NCBI GenBank assembly: GCA_003864495.1
Contig: ML133442.1
Coordinates: 1,305,731-1,369,730, forward strand
Direction of reading: 5' to 3'
Source of the DNA: Nemopilema nomurai
Taxonomy: Eukaryota; Cnidaria; Scyphozoa; Rhizostomeae; Rhizostomatidae
DNA: 64,000 nt
The position numbers were made by a program, and so were the translations under genes. The notes under the pieces are model-generated. The model did not search any database. It worked only from the letters and a program-made list of their open reading frames with translations, and was not told where the DNA came from. This document shows positions 11,901 through 26,400 of the stretch, piece after piece (positions within the stretch are counted from its first letter, which is position 1; every line of letters starts with the position of its first letter).

Positions 11901-14277
11901 TTGTAGCCTCGTTGAGTTAAGTGATAAATCTTCAATGATTATCAAGATGTGAAATTGTGAACAGTGTGTTTTCTTAGCTCTACCATCTCAACGATGGAAT
12001 TAAAAGCACCTCTCACACAATGAAGTTCGTGGCGTGGGCCAAGGGCCATTCTGTCGCTACAAACAAACGCACTTTGATGATAGCGTGGGCCCTGGCCTAA
12101 AGGTAACGTTGCCATGGAATGAAGAATCGAACATGTACTTACGACATCTCTTACAGCTCTTCCGGCAATACTTATCTAGAACTTGTGGATGAGTGTAGCA
12201 AGCAAGGTGGGCTTCCCACCACGGGCATAACACAGGCAAGAGGTCCCTGCAGTCTTCCTCTATAAGAGCAAGGCACGTTAGCATGGTACATTGACAGGTT
12301 TCAGACAACGTCCAATTGATTCGACTTCATTTCAAGGTAAAAATGGCCCACTTTGAACAAAATCTGAATACAAGCGCAATAGGGTTAACACTAAATACTC
12401 TGGACTGGGACGCATTCTGGACCAGGGGGCAACCTTCTCGTTATTATCATACAAATCTTCCATGATAAAAACAAAATCTTGACAAAATCCTTTACCTGCA
12501 GCCTAGTAGGCCTTTATTAGTTAGAGAATATAGAGACAAAATATCTGTCATCACCCTATTTTAGACAACAGGGACTTCTTGCAAACATGCCATGTAGTGA
12601 ACAGACAAAACTGAGCCTTATTTGGATTTTACATCTCTTTTGCGCTAACTACTAATGGATACTAAACTGTTCTTTACCAAATCAATGGCCTGCAATGGCC
12701 TTCTATCGTACTTACTTTTGTACATTTCAAGACAAGGAGTAGGCTGATGCATAACTCGTTTGTCTGTGCCACTACCTGTGCTTCCATACAGCTCATCTGT
12801 TTCTAATAAGCACACAGAGCATCACGTTCTCTCTGTGCTAACGAAGTAAAGCATTCTAAATGACTTACCGCAAAAATGACAGGTTCTTTGACACATCTCC
12901 ATCATTCGTGTAGCTGAAATGCGACAAGCTCCGTTCTTTTTAAGCATTTGGCAGTATTCGCTCGAAAGTTTGTCCTTACATGCTGCAAATGAAATGCAAA
13001 TGAAGTGAGTTACCAGATATATGGTATTTCGACTGACTAAAAAAATGGGCTAAATTAAGAAATTAAGAAAATGGGCTAAAAATGTAGGACTTGTAAGATA
13101 AAAGGAACGTGGAAAAACCTTCTGCCACTGCCATTTTTTCCAATTTTTTCTGTTCTTTCTCGTTATTTTGCTTTTCCACTATACGATTGTTTTAGTCCAA
13201 TTTTGTAACCAAGGCTGACCAGTTATAGAGAAGCTTGAAGATTTAGTTTAAAAGTTAAGAATTCAGTTTAGTTGACATTATTACCAATATCCTTATTGAA
13301 TATAGAAGAACCATTGTCTTTTAATTCATTGTTATGCCAAAAAATTCTGATTAAGGAGATGGCTCATTGCACTAGCAATAATAATGCTTGCTTGTGGAAC
13401 ATGAAGCAGCTTGCGTTATTTAGGTTGGTGCACTCATTCGTAATTTCTTTTACTTTTCTTCCAGACTCCAGCAATGCAAAACATACTGTTTTGGTTTCAA
13501 ATGTTTGTAACAACATTTGTACGGTTATTTTTCGCCAACAGCCCAAAGGCAAAGGCTTGTATATTCCTGATTATATCGGTGACAACAAAAGCTTTGATAG
13601 AAAGTTAAAGTTAGCATCGTTGTTTTCCGTCGAAAGAAAAGTGTGCAAAAAACTAGTTTCTACTTCTTAAAATTATAATTAAAGTATAAGATTGGGTTTG
13701 TTAAGCTAAAGTGAAGCCAAGCCAATGGTGTTGTGCTATCAAAATAGCAATTAGTATAAAAATATAAACAATATAAAGAAATAAGTATTGCAAAATACGA
13801 TATTGAAAATAGAAATTTGCCAACTTTCGGCATTAAAAAGGGGTCTTATCCTACGGAGCCCCCTGCGCCCCCTTAAGCCCCTAATAGCTCTACTTTCCAA
13901 AGCCAAACAACAGTGCTTCTTTTACGATTCTACTAAAATTTAAAAAATTTCACTTGACAGTTATGGGTAGTCCAACAACCTGGCTACCCTTGGAGAACAG
14001 TTTATTTCTTGGTACAAATGCCTAGCTACGCTACAGAGACCCGAACGAACTAAGGTAATGATAAGCTAACTGTCAAACGAATGAGAACGATTGAAAGCAC
14101 AGCTTTGTAGAAATCCTCACTGGATCGCACGTTTTAATGTCATTTTGAGGCTACAAAATTAGAGATCTACATACCTTCGCCATGCTCTGGTAGAGTCGAG
14201 TTTTGTCCCCCTTGGGCAAACACAGCCGTCGCCATTGAAGCAAGCAAGACCAAGAGTATGTTTGAAGAGATTTCCAT
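8963..14277 (-). CDS. Secreted protein with three ShKT domains and a papilin-like Cys motif
   Basis: Five exons, in transcript order 14277-14175, 12982-12869, 12259-12143, 10478-10380 and 9072-8963, give 180 aa. All four introns are phase 1 with consensus GT-AG ends. Exon 1 encodes a signal peptide (hydrophobic residues about 6-21, likely cleavage after VFA). Exons 2, 3 and 5 each encode one six-cysteine ShKT domain, ending in CHFC, CKRC and CRRC; the stop directly follows the last Cys. Exon 4 encodes a Pro-rich linker and a C-x4-YGCCWD...GPKGE-CP motif like the Cys-rich repeats of papilin-type matrix proteins. ShKT domains occur in channel-blocking toxins but also in proteases, peroxidases and matrix proteins, so a toxin role is not implied. 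No enzymatic domain is present. The cysteine pattern and phase continuity make the gene model firm; its function is unknown. Confidence 0.85.
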
Positions 14278-14420
14278 GGTCACAACCCTGTTAGCTTTTC
14301 CTGGCTTTCTTCGCCGTGTCGATTCAGATATTCACTACTTTTATTGAAGTAGGGTGTCAGAAAAATGTTCCTGGTGGACTTGTGTTGCACTCCCGACTAG
14401 TTGTCTTTTAGTGGCAAGTA

Positions 14421-14430
14421 GATTTATAGG
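14421..14430 (-). promoter_or_regulatory. Candidate TATA box of the ShKT gene
   Basis: CCTATAAATC on the minus strand lies about 145 bp upstream of the start codon. It is a good TATA match in a plausible place, but no transcription start is known. Confidence 0.35.
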
Positions 14431-17425
14431 TGGGTACATCTCATCTCATTATCAGCGGTGTTAAACACAATTCGTTGCAGTCATTACGATTATAAACAGG
14501 CACTTGCCAATATTCCATGTACCTAGCAAACAAGATAATGGGAATTTTCTGATATTGTTCCTGCAATGATCAAATTAAAGATCAATTGTCTATTCGTACG
14601 TCAAATTCTCAGACGAAGCCGCGCAAATTGCTGAGAAAGAGCCTGAAAATTTATCGTGGGAGGCAAGAAGGTATTTGGCGGTTGCGCTCCTTAAACTAAT
14701 TTTAGGAGCAGACATTAGGAACAAAAACGTTGCCAAAACATTGCAACCCCTATGGACATAATCATGGCCTTTCTTGTAAGGAACACCTTTGCCTTTCTCC
14801 TAGGCCATCGAAGCAAAGAATTCTAATAATACCGACTTTTATTAGATTTACTTCAAACACGAGGGGATAAAGAAACAAACAACACGAAGACATCGGGCAT
14901 GAAACATCTAAAAATGAACTTGGCTCGATAACAACAAAAGCACATGAATTATACTTCTTGACATGATATCATGAAATACCTGAAATTGTTTGGATTGTAA
15001 TTTAGATTTATCGTGATAAAATGTGTAGGCACGCTATTTGTGTCTGAAAGCGTGGCATGCACTTTATTTGGACGCACCTGTCATTCATCTAGCCATAATA
15101 GCAACCTTGCCAACCAATAAAATAAGATCAAATATAAATAATTTCATTAAAGATGCTTTAAGTTGTCTTTAAAAACCAATTTTCATTATTGATATGCAAG
15201 AACTTTCTGTCATACGACGCAGTAAACCGTGCTGAATCCCCAAGAGACGACCTTGAGTTGCTTCAAGTGGTGCACTTTCAAGGTTACTGCTTATGTAACT
15301 TTTAATTGTGTTTACATCTGTCGACTAGTTTCCTTTTCAATGATGGATCTCCATTTAAGTAAACTACCTACGACTTCTGGGATCCCTATAAACAGTAATT
15401 TCGGCATTATCAAGGTTAATGGGAAAGTTGCTAGATAATGTATCATGTAATGTGCAAGTTTCATTAACATTTCTCAATCACTAGTATGATGAGGCTACGT
15501 ATGTGGACTGGAACCTAGGCATAGAACTGTGACCTAGGGACGTGTTTTTGTTTTGTTAAAGAGGGTGTATTTATTTTTGGTTGTAGGCTCGTGTGAGAGA
15601 GTTGATACTTTTGATGTAGTTTAGAGATGTGTTTGTTGGAGGAAAAGGTGTAGAAAACGGCACGTTTGTTATGTTATGGTGAATGGTGATTCCTATCACT
15701 TAATGACACTAGTGATGGAAATATAGGTCGGAATGCAATGGGCGTTGCAGTGGAGTGGCTAGCTCTCAACAGTGATTTCGCCTATGAATAAAGACAGAGC
15801 TTGACGTCTTGTCGCTGAGATAAGGAGCTCAAGCTAATTTTTCAAAATGACTAACAGGCTTTCAAGGGTGATTCGATGCTAGACAAGTCTTATCTCGTAT
15901 GCTCTGAGACGCATACACGATGATTCACTCCTGTGCATATTTTCTGAGTCTGTCATGCACTTACTATTGTCTTTTTTATTTGGAAAAGACGATCGTGGAT
16001 CAAGCTGCTAGTCTCAGCTCGGCTAATCCTGCAATCCTGTTTCCTGATATCTTCGCTCTGATATAATCACAAGGTATTTTGAAAGATCTCTCATTCCCGT
16101 AACCTGATATAAGCACGCAACTGATATAAGCACGATTCAATTTTGAGTGGATGTTACATGCAACATCTAGCTTTACCTTCATGGATTGAGAGACGTGGCA
16201 AAATTGAAGCTGAAGAAAGGGCCTGGACAGTCAATGTATGTCGCCACAATAATTTCCTAAACTCGGCGTTCCCATCATGAGTGATACCTTCGACTCCAGG
16301 TACCTTTCAGCTTTTATTACCCAGGAAAGCTTGCCAGTTAACAAACACAGCCAAATCATAATTCCTTTGGATGCCTGCCGGCAGTTAACAATTCGATGAT
16401 ACCTTTCCCAAAGTATCACTTAAGAACTGGCCAATCTTGACAAGTTTGTGCCTTTAAAGAGTTACATCAAAGTAAAAATTAAACTTTAAAAGTGGGAACA
16501 CAAACTATAGTCAAGTCAGGCACAACCTGAACTCGAAATAGGCATCTAAAAAAAATAAAAGGGACCTCAACCAACTAAGGGAATTAAGATGTGTACCGAC
16601 ACTTCATCATATGCTTAAATTTATTTCAACATATATTTATAACATATTGCTTCTACCTACAAAAACCATTCTTCTTACAAGAGAAACATACTACCTAAAT
16701 TAAGTGAAACAAGAAAATGAAAAAGAAAATTTTATCGCATTAAAATTCTACGAATAAGAAACTGGCGCTGGTACCAACACTATTGAGGTGGACACAAAAT
16801 GTCGCAAAGAAGCAATGAGCATGTCAAGTTGAATTGAGTTTAGGAATCGTCGGCGTGGGAATAATCTCAAATAATCTTCCCTAGAAAATATATATAACAA
16901 CACGAGGACTAAACATCTCCCATATACATCAATTATATATATATTCATATGTTAAATGATATGAACTTTTTTCTAATAAGTATACTTTGATCAAACTAAA
17001 ATTGCACTTGGATAGATTCTACGACATCTATGGAAATAATTGTTAAATAAATAATTGGATATGTCCATGGGATGGTGCTAAGTAAGTGAATGAGGCACTA
17101 TAATACTGACAATGGGCAGCAAATTGAAGGAAAGAAGGATGTGTAGAATATAAATCAGTGTTTTATAGATGATTTCATCACTTTTAAAAATAAAGCCTAA
17201 AGGTTCCTATGTGAATATTACTGCAGTGATTGTAAAGTCGGTAATTAAATTTTTAGGTAAATGGGTTGGTATACGCGAATGCAGATGTGACCAAAATTGA
17301 AAAGTTTCAGGTTTTCAACACACTCTTGAAGCAAATAGAGAGCTTTATAAGCTAAGCAATTTAAACGTACTTAATTTGCAAAAATGACGCTGCGTAATTC
17401 GACTAAAAGGCGCAGTTCTTGGTAA
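14431..17425. other. Intergenic, no supported gene
   Basis: About 3 kb between the ShKT gene 5' end and the DOP1 3' end. All ORFs are short (about 70 codons or less) and match nothing I know. It presumably includes the DOP1 3' UTR at its right-hand end. Confidence 0.5.
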
Positions 17426-20400
17426 CTATGTCGCATCCCGGAAATCCTTTTCTATTAAGTCCTCTAACATTTGATTGGTGAGAGAAGAGAAGTCAAATTT
17501 CTCCTTTAACTGTTCAAATGATGTTCGGGCGCCCGAGAAGGACAGAAGGAAAGGCAGCAGTTCAAAGGCAGACTCGAGCTTCGCTATCTCCAGAGGGTGG
17601 GCTGTCTTCAAATCGTTCACTTCCTTTTCGACATGTTTCTGCATCATGACCGTGGCTAGACGTGACAAGTAAGGCGCAAACCCCGGCCGGAGCATACCGT
17701 CACTGGACTTCTCCTGACCGGTCCTGGCTTTACTGCCCTTCTTCTCTGACTTTCTCAACTTCGACGACAAGGGAGCGTTCATTACGCTAAGTTTCGACAC
17801 CGGGTCTTCCACGCTGGTCGTTTGTTTTGCTTGTGAATGTCCAGATGCCTTGCTAACATTTGACATGGCCTTTTCCTTCGCGGCTTCTTTTTCATCTTTG
17901 AAGACGTCACGAACCTTTTCAGCTTCTGCAACCTCATATTCGACACCTGGCGTTTCTATAAATGCCCATCTATAGGACTGGAAGTGAGGCACAGCGTCGC
18001 TTGGAAGAGTAAATGATAGGTCAAGAAGTTTGCAAGCTTCTAAATACAGATTCAGCCACTTCCCCTTGTTTCTGAAGATACCGTTGAAGGAAAAGAAAGA
18101 CTCTAAGGTTCCCATAAAACTTCCCTTCGCTTGATGAGATTCTGCTGGTGACAAGTCTTTCTCCATTTGTAAAAAGATGACGATTAATTCTGTGATGATT
18201 GGAGGCCATAGGGAAGTAAGATGATGCGGAGACATGCGTAGGATAAGGATTCGAAAGCAGAAGAACACTTGCTCGTAGAGAACTGGGGCCTAAAAACAAA
18301 TCATTGCCACAGATATCAAAGGAACTTGAATAAAAAAAACAGACAAAATGGTTTAACATTGATGAAAGTGACTTCACACCTGCATCTGTCTGAGGCTATC
18401 CACCAGCCTCTCTTGGATATCAGGCATGTAGTGGTGGTACTGGTCAGCTTCACCACAGAACAAAACAAACGTGAGCCTTTTCAGCAAACTGGCCCGCTGC
18501 TCTATTTCCTGTTCACGATTGGCGAAAATGTTGATCGTGCCACTCTGTGTGAGGTTAATGCGGGCCATCAGGTCTCTGAAAGTTGCCACGTCATACGTCA
18601 TGAGACGGTCGATGATGCAGCGCCAGTATTGCAGAGAGAGCAAGTCCATTTTGAAAAAGCCTCGGTCCAGAAACAGCTCGTAAACGTCCTTTTTCCACGA
18701 CCTGAGGGTGTACTGGTAATCTGTGATGGAGGCTAGCAGAGCACTACTGCCACGGAAACTGGTCACGTTCTGGTTGCTGAAATAGAAACGCTGTCGTCAA
18801 GCGGTTGAACGAACATTCTACTTGGAGGCTGCCACCTTGTGATGTCGGCATACAGGAACAAATAGAAACATGGGAATAAGGAACTAACGCAGTAGCTGGA
18901 TGTAAGCTTGCTTCGAGGCAGACTCCATTCAATTTAATGCGTGCATTGCAGGATCAGTAGGCAGTGAAAGCAGAAATCGAAACAAGCATGAATTAATGAA
19001 GACTTCACAGCCAACATGATAAGACTTTTCCATAGAGGGCCTAAGTGGCCGTGGCATCTCACCTGTGGTTCTTCAAGTAAGGCGTCACGTTGTATATGAC
19101 GTAGAACAAGAAGCTGGTTATCTTGTCCTTTTCCTCACTGAGAAACAGCAAGTCCAGCATCGAGGACAGTATCTGAAAGTAAACACATTTCACCTTCACA
19201 GTCAAGTTCTACAATGCAGCAAAGTTTACCAACACTAACAAAAATGGTGATAGCTCACAAAAATGAAACCAATTCATCAAACTTACTTAACAAAGAACTG
19301 ATAAGATATTGTTCGGCTCTTGCATTTAAGACATCTCAAGATCAAGCTCCGGGATTCATTTCAACAAAAGCAATGAAATAAAAGACACATGAAAAAGAGG
19401 CTATACAACGAGCCCTAAATGGGGCTTGCATACTTCCGCCATGAGGCACAATGCACTTGAACTATACTGGGCATTGCGAGCTTGGATGGTTGGCGCAATA
19501 GTTACGAGAGACTCAGAATTATCGTTCACTAGTTGTTTCGGTTGACTTTGAGGCTCATCAGAATTCTGGTCCGACTGAGGAAGCACTGCGACATTGCGTC
19601 GAAACCACGTCGAATTCTCGAGCGAGGCTCCAGCAACTGTGTTGACAGCGTCGAAATACTTCAGCGCAAGATCCTTACGAGAGAAAACAGGACAATAAGT
19701 TGAAGGTGTCGAGTTAATGTTTGCAACACATCTTAAAAATAGCGACACTTCAACTCAAAGGGGATAGAAGCTTATATCAAGCACTATCTTAAAGTAGCAA
19801 GGACGGAGTCTTCCAAGGGTAGTCATATGGCAAATGTGTACGTGAATACATGCAGGTCTCTCACGCGCTGTCCACAGTGATTATGACCACGTGCAATGGT
19901 AGATTGACAATATGTCGAAATACTATACAACAACATCGTAGTTCTTTCTACGCTAATCTGCTTGTTCGCAAAAGGCCTTCATACATGTCATGCATCTTTA
20001 ATGTCGCGTTGGGCCAAATCCGTGGATCAGACAATAATTAAACGCAGGTCTTCGCAAATGAATTGACATGAAACAAAAATGTCATCGAACCATTATGAAT
20101 CGAAGCTTACCTGCAGCTCTTTCCTTGCTCGTTTCTCTTCGGGGCATTGTATCCGTAGAATGAAGACATAGAGAATATTCAAGAGAACAAACAGTCCGGT
20201 TGGGGGCAAATTCAAGTTGATGCCTTCTTTCAAAAACGCCAACAGTACGGGCTTCATCAACGAAAGCTGGTCATTGGAAACCCTCTTCAGGTATTCAAAG
20301 AGGAACTGGAGCAGGTTCAGCTCTAGCGATTGGCTTCCCGTCGACCCCTTCTCCTTGCCTAGCAGAGTTTGTCGTAGCACTTGCTTAGTCGTGGTAACAA

Positions 20401-23400
20401 TATTTTCAGCAGACAAAACCTAGGGGCAATTCGAGGTGATACTGACATCAACCACTAAGAAAGGGTAAACAGTACATCAACCACTAAGAAAGGGTAAAGA
20501 GTACATCAACTACTAAGAAAGGGTAAAGAGTACATCAACCACTAAGAAAGGGTAAACAGTACATCAACCACTTTTTACTTTTTAGAGATGAAGGCTGGAA
20601 CGATATGTATGTGGACTAAAGAACTCACGGTGAAATGGTGAAACGTAATTAAAACATTGAAATCCATAACGTTTCAAATAGTAGCAGGTTGCGGCAAACT
20701 ACCATTGGAAATCAACAATTATGTAGGGTAGCTTGGTAGCCATCGATTTTTCTAAAACCCCTTCTCAAGTGTAGCAGATTATTCAGTAGAATTTCTGAGA
20801 TCAAATAAAAATTGGAATGCAACAACAAGGTTGTAATTGCAAATATTAATCTGTTGTTGATGGGAAGTTCAATATCACCACAAATATTTTGATAACAACT
20901 TTATTGCATTAATACACAAAGCATTAAATGCAAGCCTGCCTACCTTTATAGCCAATACAATGTCAACCAAACTTTGCTGTTCAGTTGTGATAAAAGGCAC
21001 AGTTTTCTGGTTAACAGACGACAACCACTTCTTCTCCTTTCTAGCCTGCCTATCGAGGTTAGACACTTTGTCACTGTCACCCTCCGGGTTGGATTGCTTG
21101 AAAGAATTCCAAACATCAGCTAAGGCAGCAAGAAACACTGGCGTATGCTGTATGGTCACGGGGGTGAGGAGTTGCAGGACAGCTTGCTTTATGCTCTAAA
21201 ATTGCACGCGAACTTGCATTATTGTTACAGGAAGTTAGTTTCAAGAGATTCGATAGTAGCAGAGTGAACAAGAATGACAAAAACTGCACGAAAGGTATTA
21301 AAGAATAAATAACAAAATTAAAAATTTCAAAAGATGCATAGCTATTTTTGCTTCTTAAAAGCCTATGTAAACGACAACTATGAACTGAAGACACTGCATA
21401 CAAATACACAAATCTCTATAGCTGCAGTATTAACTTCAGATTCATATAGGCTATTCTGAAACCAATTTTCAAACGGGAATATACATCGGAATGGCACTTT
21501 GTAAAACCTAGCTAGAATCTTGATAAATTTAATTTTGTTATCACGAAAAAGACTTTCAGAAGTATCATTTGTTCCAAATGTTTGCGGTGGTAAGACGAGT
21601 CAAACGATATTCCATGAGGTGCTCTTTTGAATCAAATATTGCTGCTGCGTGGAACATTAGTACGTGAATAAGCACTGGCAAATAACTTCTTCAAAGAAAT
21701 CTAAAAGCGGGGCACCTCTGACTGATAGGCTCAATTATTGCGTGTCATAAGTGCAATTAAGTATATTAGGAAATGAGTCCTAATTCGCCATTATAATTTC
21801 AGCAATGATTTTCCAAAATATGCTATTTATCATCTTGAAAGCAGCTTGGCCAATACCTTATTAACTCAAAGGGAACCCGAAAAACCCTGGTTTCGGTGGC
21901 TCAAAAGTTTAATTTCTCTGACGACAATTAAGCAACCAGAATTGGGAAAAAACAAACTTACGAAATAACAGATTGATACACATGAACTTTTCAATTCTGA
22001 TTGACGATATACGAGCTACGAAATCCACCTAACACGTGGTAAATTTTGAAGGCTATTCATATCTATATAGGCAGCAGATGAATTTGTTGCTTTGGGAGTA
22101 CAATGCTATTTCGACAAACGCAGTTTTGACTCACCTTTAGACCGCCTATTGGGAGTGGCAACTCTGAGACAGTTCTCCATCGATGCGTTTTGGCATCTGC
22201 AGCATTCCAGACATGCCATACAGTCAACAAAGATGACAGTATTGTTGGCAGGACACTGAGGAGTCCTTCTCGTGCTTCGGCGTACGGGTTACTTACTGCA
22301 AAGAGACAAACAAGTTACAGGCTAGAGACGATGCAATATCAAACCAGCGAAACATTAAAAGCCCCCAACAAAGTCTATAGAAGTCCTACACGCATGTTTA
22401 GATGTAGTGTCCTCTGGGTGAGCCAACATTTTTTAGTTTACAGGGTCTCACACAAAAAACGCAGGGAATTCTTCTCAATTGCCTTCACTAACGATTTTTC
22501 ACAACTTGAGGCAAATTTAAAAAAATTTAGGAATTCTGGTATTCGTTGAACTTTAGAGATTGACGCAAAAAAGCTGTTTGCTTTTCGAAGTAAATAGAAA
22601 TCAGAGCATAAAGAATTTCCTTAATGCCATTTCTAAGTGAACTGCCGTTCCTTTCCCACGCTCACGAAAATAACCCCCATCAAACAGTGCACGATGAAGC
22701 CCATCCGAAACTACACACAGTTGTTTTGCATGCGACAAAAGAGCCTAAAAGCTCAAAGTTTATAAGGAAACTCTGGAATTATGCTCAGAACGTGGCTTTG
22801 CGCGTCTTTCAGCGTTACTTATTAAAAAAATGGAAATTGGGCTACGCAAAGCAACTGCTGTTTCACAGATCTGCGGGTTATTTCAAAGTCTTTGGGATTT
22901 AAACGCGTGGAATACATCTGAGAATTACGTTCATGAATCAAATTTGATTTCGCCCACGATCTTGTTTCTTACCTTCTTCACTTGTTGCGCCTCGGTTTGG
23001 TAGACTTTGCGGGGAGAACACGTGAGCGAGGCTCTCCAGTATTGACAAAGAGTTGTCGGGCCTCTGCAAATCCTGGTTAAGTTTGGCTGCAATGCTGTGT
23101 TGTGCAACAGATGAGATCTCTTTATCAACCAGACAGTAGTGACAAATTGCGGTCATCTTTTCTAGCATGGTCAGCATATACTCAACTGGTAAATCACCGC
23201 TGGTGTGAGAAAAAGATGAATTGAAAAAAGCAATCGTTATCAAAATGTTATTGCTTTCAAGCAGAGCTAGGTGGAACAGTAAAAAGAAAAAACTAATCAA
23301 AAATGCTTAACGACTTCTTTATGGACAACATTCCTATTAACCATAATCGACAACTCCATCATTTTGAAGCTGACTTTTGCATTTTGTAGATTTCAAGACT

Positions 23401-26400
23401 CTTTTCACACGCACAAGTTCACGCAAATGATGTCAAGAAAAAGCGTGGGTGTGTGTAGAGAAAAGTTGATGGTTTTCATCTCAAGTACAACAAAGAGCAA
23501 GTTGACTAATGGAAGAAGATGTAAGCCCATCCCACAAACCTCTTGGTCACGCCCCCACCAAAAGAGTCGGCGTACAGTTTCGCGGTACTTTTGGAATTCT
23601 GACATATTTGTTCGACAACAGGAATGACAATCTTGGCCAGTGACGATCCGCAATTCGGCAATGTCTCAATGACCACGTCTATCCAGTCCTCGTGGCTGTA
23701 GAGCCATTTATCTCCTTTCAAGGCCATTAGCAATACAGATAGGTACATTGTCTGCGATACTATCGGTGTTTCTATATTGTACTCGAAAGGGCTCGTTTTC
23801 AGGGGCTTTGCCTTGCTCTTCTTCTCTTTCCTTTTGAGCTTCTTCTCGCTCGACCCTTGCTGTAAAGGTGACATGCCAATTCCGATGCGATCTTCGAGAA
23901 AGATCAGCTTCTTCACGAACCTAAGCAAGTAGCCATGCATTTCCGCCCGGCCCTTGTCGTCTTGTGAATCACAACCCTTGGGGCTCTCAAGGTCTCTCTG
24001 ATCGGCTCCTCCTTCGCAGGGTGCTCCATAAACGACGCTGAGCAGGCAGTGCAGGGCAATTCTCTGCACCTTGCAGCGATTAAACAAATCCGAAACGAAA
24101 TTGGAGAACCCAACGTCATCGCCAGCGACAACCTGAAGGAGCACATCTACAATCTTCGTGAGCACTTTCAGGCTGTAAACTTGCACACGGAAGTTCTCCT
24201 CGAGATCCGAACGGCCAGCCTTCATAGAGGTGTGAAAATCGGACCGGATAAAGTAAAGACACACAGATAAGATGATCTCCATATACTTCGCTGTGCTTGC
24301 CTTCACCAGTAGCTGCTGACCTGGAAAATAATGCACCACTATAAGAATCCTGAAACGAAATCATTCTACATTCTCAAATTAGCAGCCGCATCAAAAGCAA
24401 TGCAATACACATTCAAACTAATGCCAGCCACTTAGTTGCATATCGTACTTCGACTGTCATGTAGAGTGAATGATGTTGAATTCTAGAATCTTCTAACCGT
24501 TGTGAAGTTAGTATATTTCCAATGACCATGCCATTATTGGGGTTTCTACTCGTCCCAGTCTTCCTACGGGTTACATTCGAACCCTGTATTGCGAGGTTAA
24601 GCTTTTTTGAAGTCGAGGTTACGCAAAAGACACGCTATAAGTTTATGATGGGCTAACAAGATACGTTTACGTTATAGTTGTATAGAGTCACGTTTTGTAT
24701 ATATTTAAAGACAAAATCGACGATATGGAGTTTCATTCAAGACTATGCTCTACAGAAGCTATATTCAAAATACTAACTTTGAGATTGCAAACGTTAAGGA
24801 AATCAGATTCTCCCACTGTATTGGTATTATAACATATATTGCATAGAAACTGCAGAGCTGAAGGCTACACTAAGACCTTGTTTACACGAGAGAAAATGGC
24901 ACGGTTCCAAATGGCCAAAACTAGCCCAAATGGGCGTTGCGTTTACACGAGAACTGTTGGAACCGTTCCATTTGACTCCCGTGTAAACGGGCAGAGCCAC
25001 TTGGAACCGAGCCAAATGAGAATGCATAGGAAACGAAGATACTTTTGCAATGGTGTGGAGCCTAATAAAATACAATCTCTATGACCCCGTCTACACGGAT
25101 GCGTTTTCAAATGAAAACGCAACAATTTATTTGCCTTTTAACCTCCCGTCTACACGATACCGGTAAATCTTTGACTGAAAACGCAAACTTTTGAAAACGC
25201 TTTCCAAAGTGGAATCTTTTGAAAACGCAACTTTTTGAAAACGCTATTTGCCCGTGTAGACACCAAAAACGCAAACATTTGAAAACGGTGCAACAGCAAC
25301 AACTATTTTTAATGTTCAAGTTGGCGCTAAATTTCATCATGGAGGAAAAATTAGCTGCCATTCTTTCGTTGTTGTCAAATTTAATAGCTTTGTATCAAAT
25401 GAATCTTTCTTTGATATCTTTGCATCATATTGTGTCAGCTCAAAGAAAAAGAAAGCTTTTGAATCTTTTGCTTCAAAGCCAGTCATATCACACCAAGAAG
25501 TCTGTTGGATATTGTAGACGTAAGCCTCGTCGATTCTGGTTTAGGCCGAGTCGGACATCTGCATAGTGGCAAAACTTTTTGGGCAACAAAGTGGTTGCTG
25601 AAGAGTGGAAAGAAAATTTTCGGATGAGTAAGGACTCATTTTACTGACTTGTTGGAGAGCTACGGCCATATATGGAGAAAAAAGTCACGAACATGAGGCT
25701 TCCCGTTGCATCATCAGTCCAGACAAAGAAGTCCTTGTTTTTTTGCTTTTTTGGTTTAGACATGGTTCTCAAAAGCCGCCGATTTCAGTCCGTGCTGGTG
25801 TTCACTGATCTGTCGCTGTGTTAGGCCAAATTCCAATTTGCAACATCTTCCCTTTGGGCATGCGCACTAGTTCAATATTTTGATGTCATCGTTTTCGTGT
25901 GGACATTGAAAACGTAGCGAAAACGTAGTGAAAACGCTCGTGTAGACGCAAAACTTTTGTTGCGTTTTCATTCATCTGAAAACGCAACTTTTTGAAAACG
26001 CATCCGTCTAAAACATTGGTAGGTTTGTTACTACTTGTTCCATTTTCTCTCGTATAAACAAGGTCTAAGTGTCTGAACGTGCAAACATGACATCGCAACA
26101 GAGATTACTGCGTTCAATCTGCCACTGGGTGTCCGAAGCTGTGTACAGAGAGCTAACACACGTTTAGGCGTGGATATCGAAATAGCTACTGCAAGCTTCA
26201 CCCTTTGCGTTCATCAGACAGTAGTCTGCATCTGCCGTCATCAACACAGAAATCGAACACTTACTGTCTGCAAGAGATCCATAGAAATCCTTGCCACTCA
26301 GGGCCCTCCTGTGTCGTATCAATAGTTCCCTAAGCGTGGTCTGATGAGCGGTGTTGCACATATTCATGCTGGTAGTCGCAGAGGCAAAAACGAAGGCCTT

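Larger units (their letters stand above)
24874..26065. mobile_element. PIF/Harbinger-like non-autonomous element, outer copy
   Basis: Terminal inverted repeats begin gaccttgtttacacgagag on the left; the right end is the reverse complement with one mismatch over 26 bp. Both ends are flanked by TAA, the TWA-type 3-bp target duplication of PIF/Harbinger elements. The element sits in the DOP1 intron between the exons at 26525-26265 and 24320-23540, and it contains a second transposon. Confidence 0.75.

Noticed and set aside
24560..24600. tRNA-like ggttcgaat T-loop string (minus strand)
   Set aside because: The flanking bases do not form a T-stem and no acceptor stem or D-arm can be drawn.
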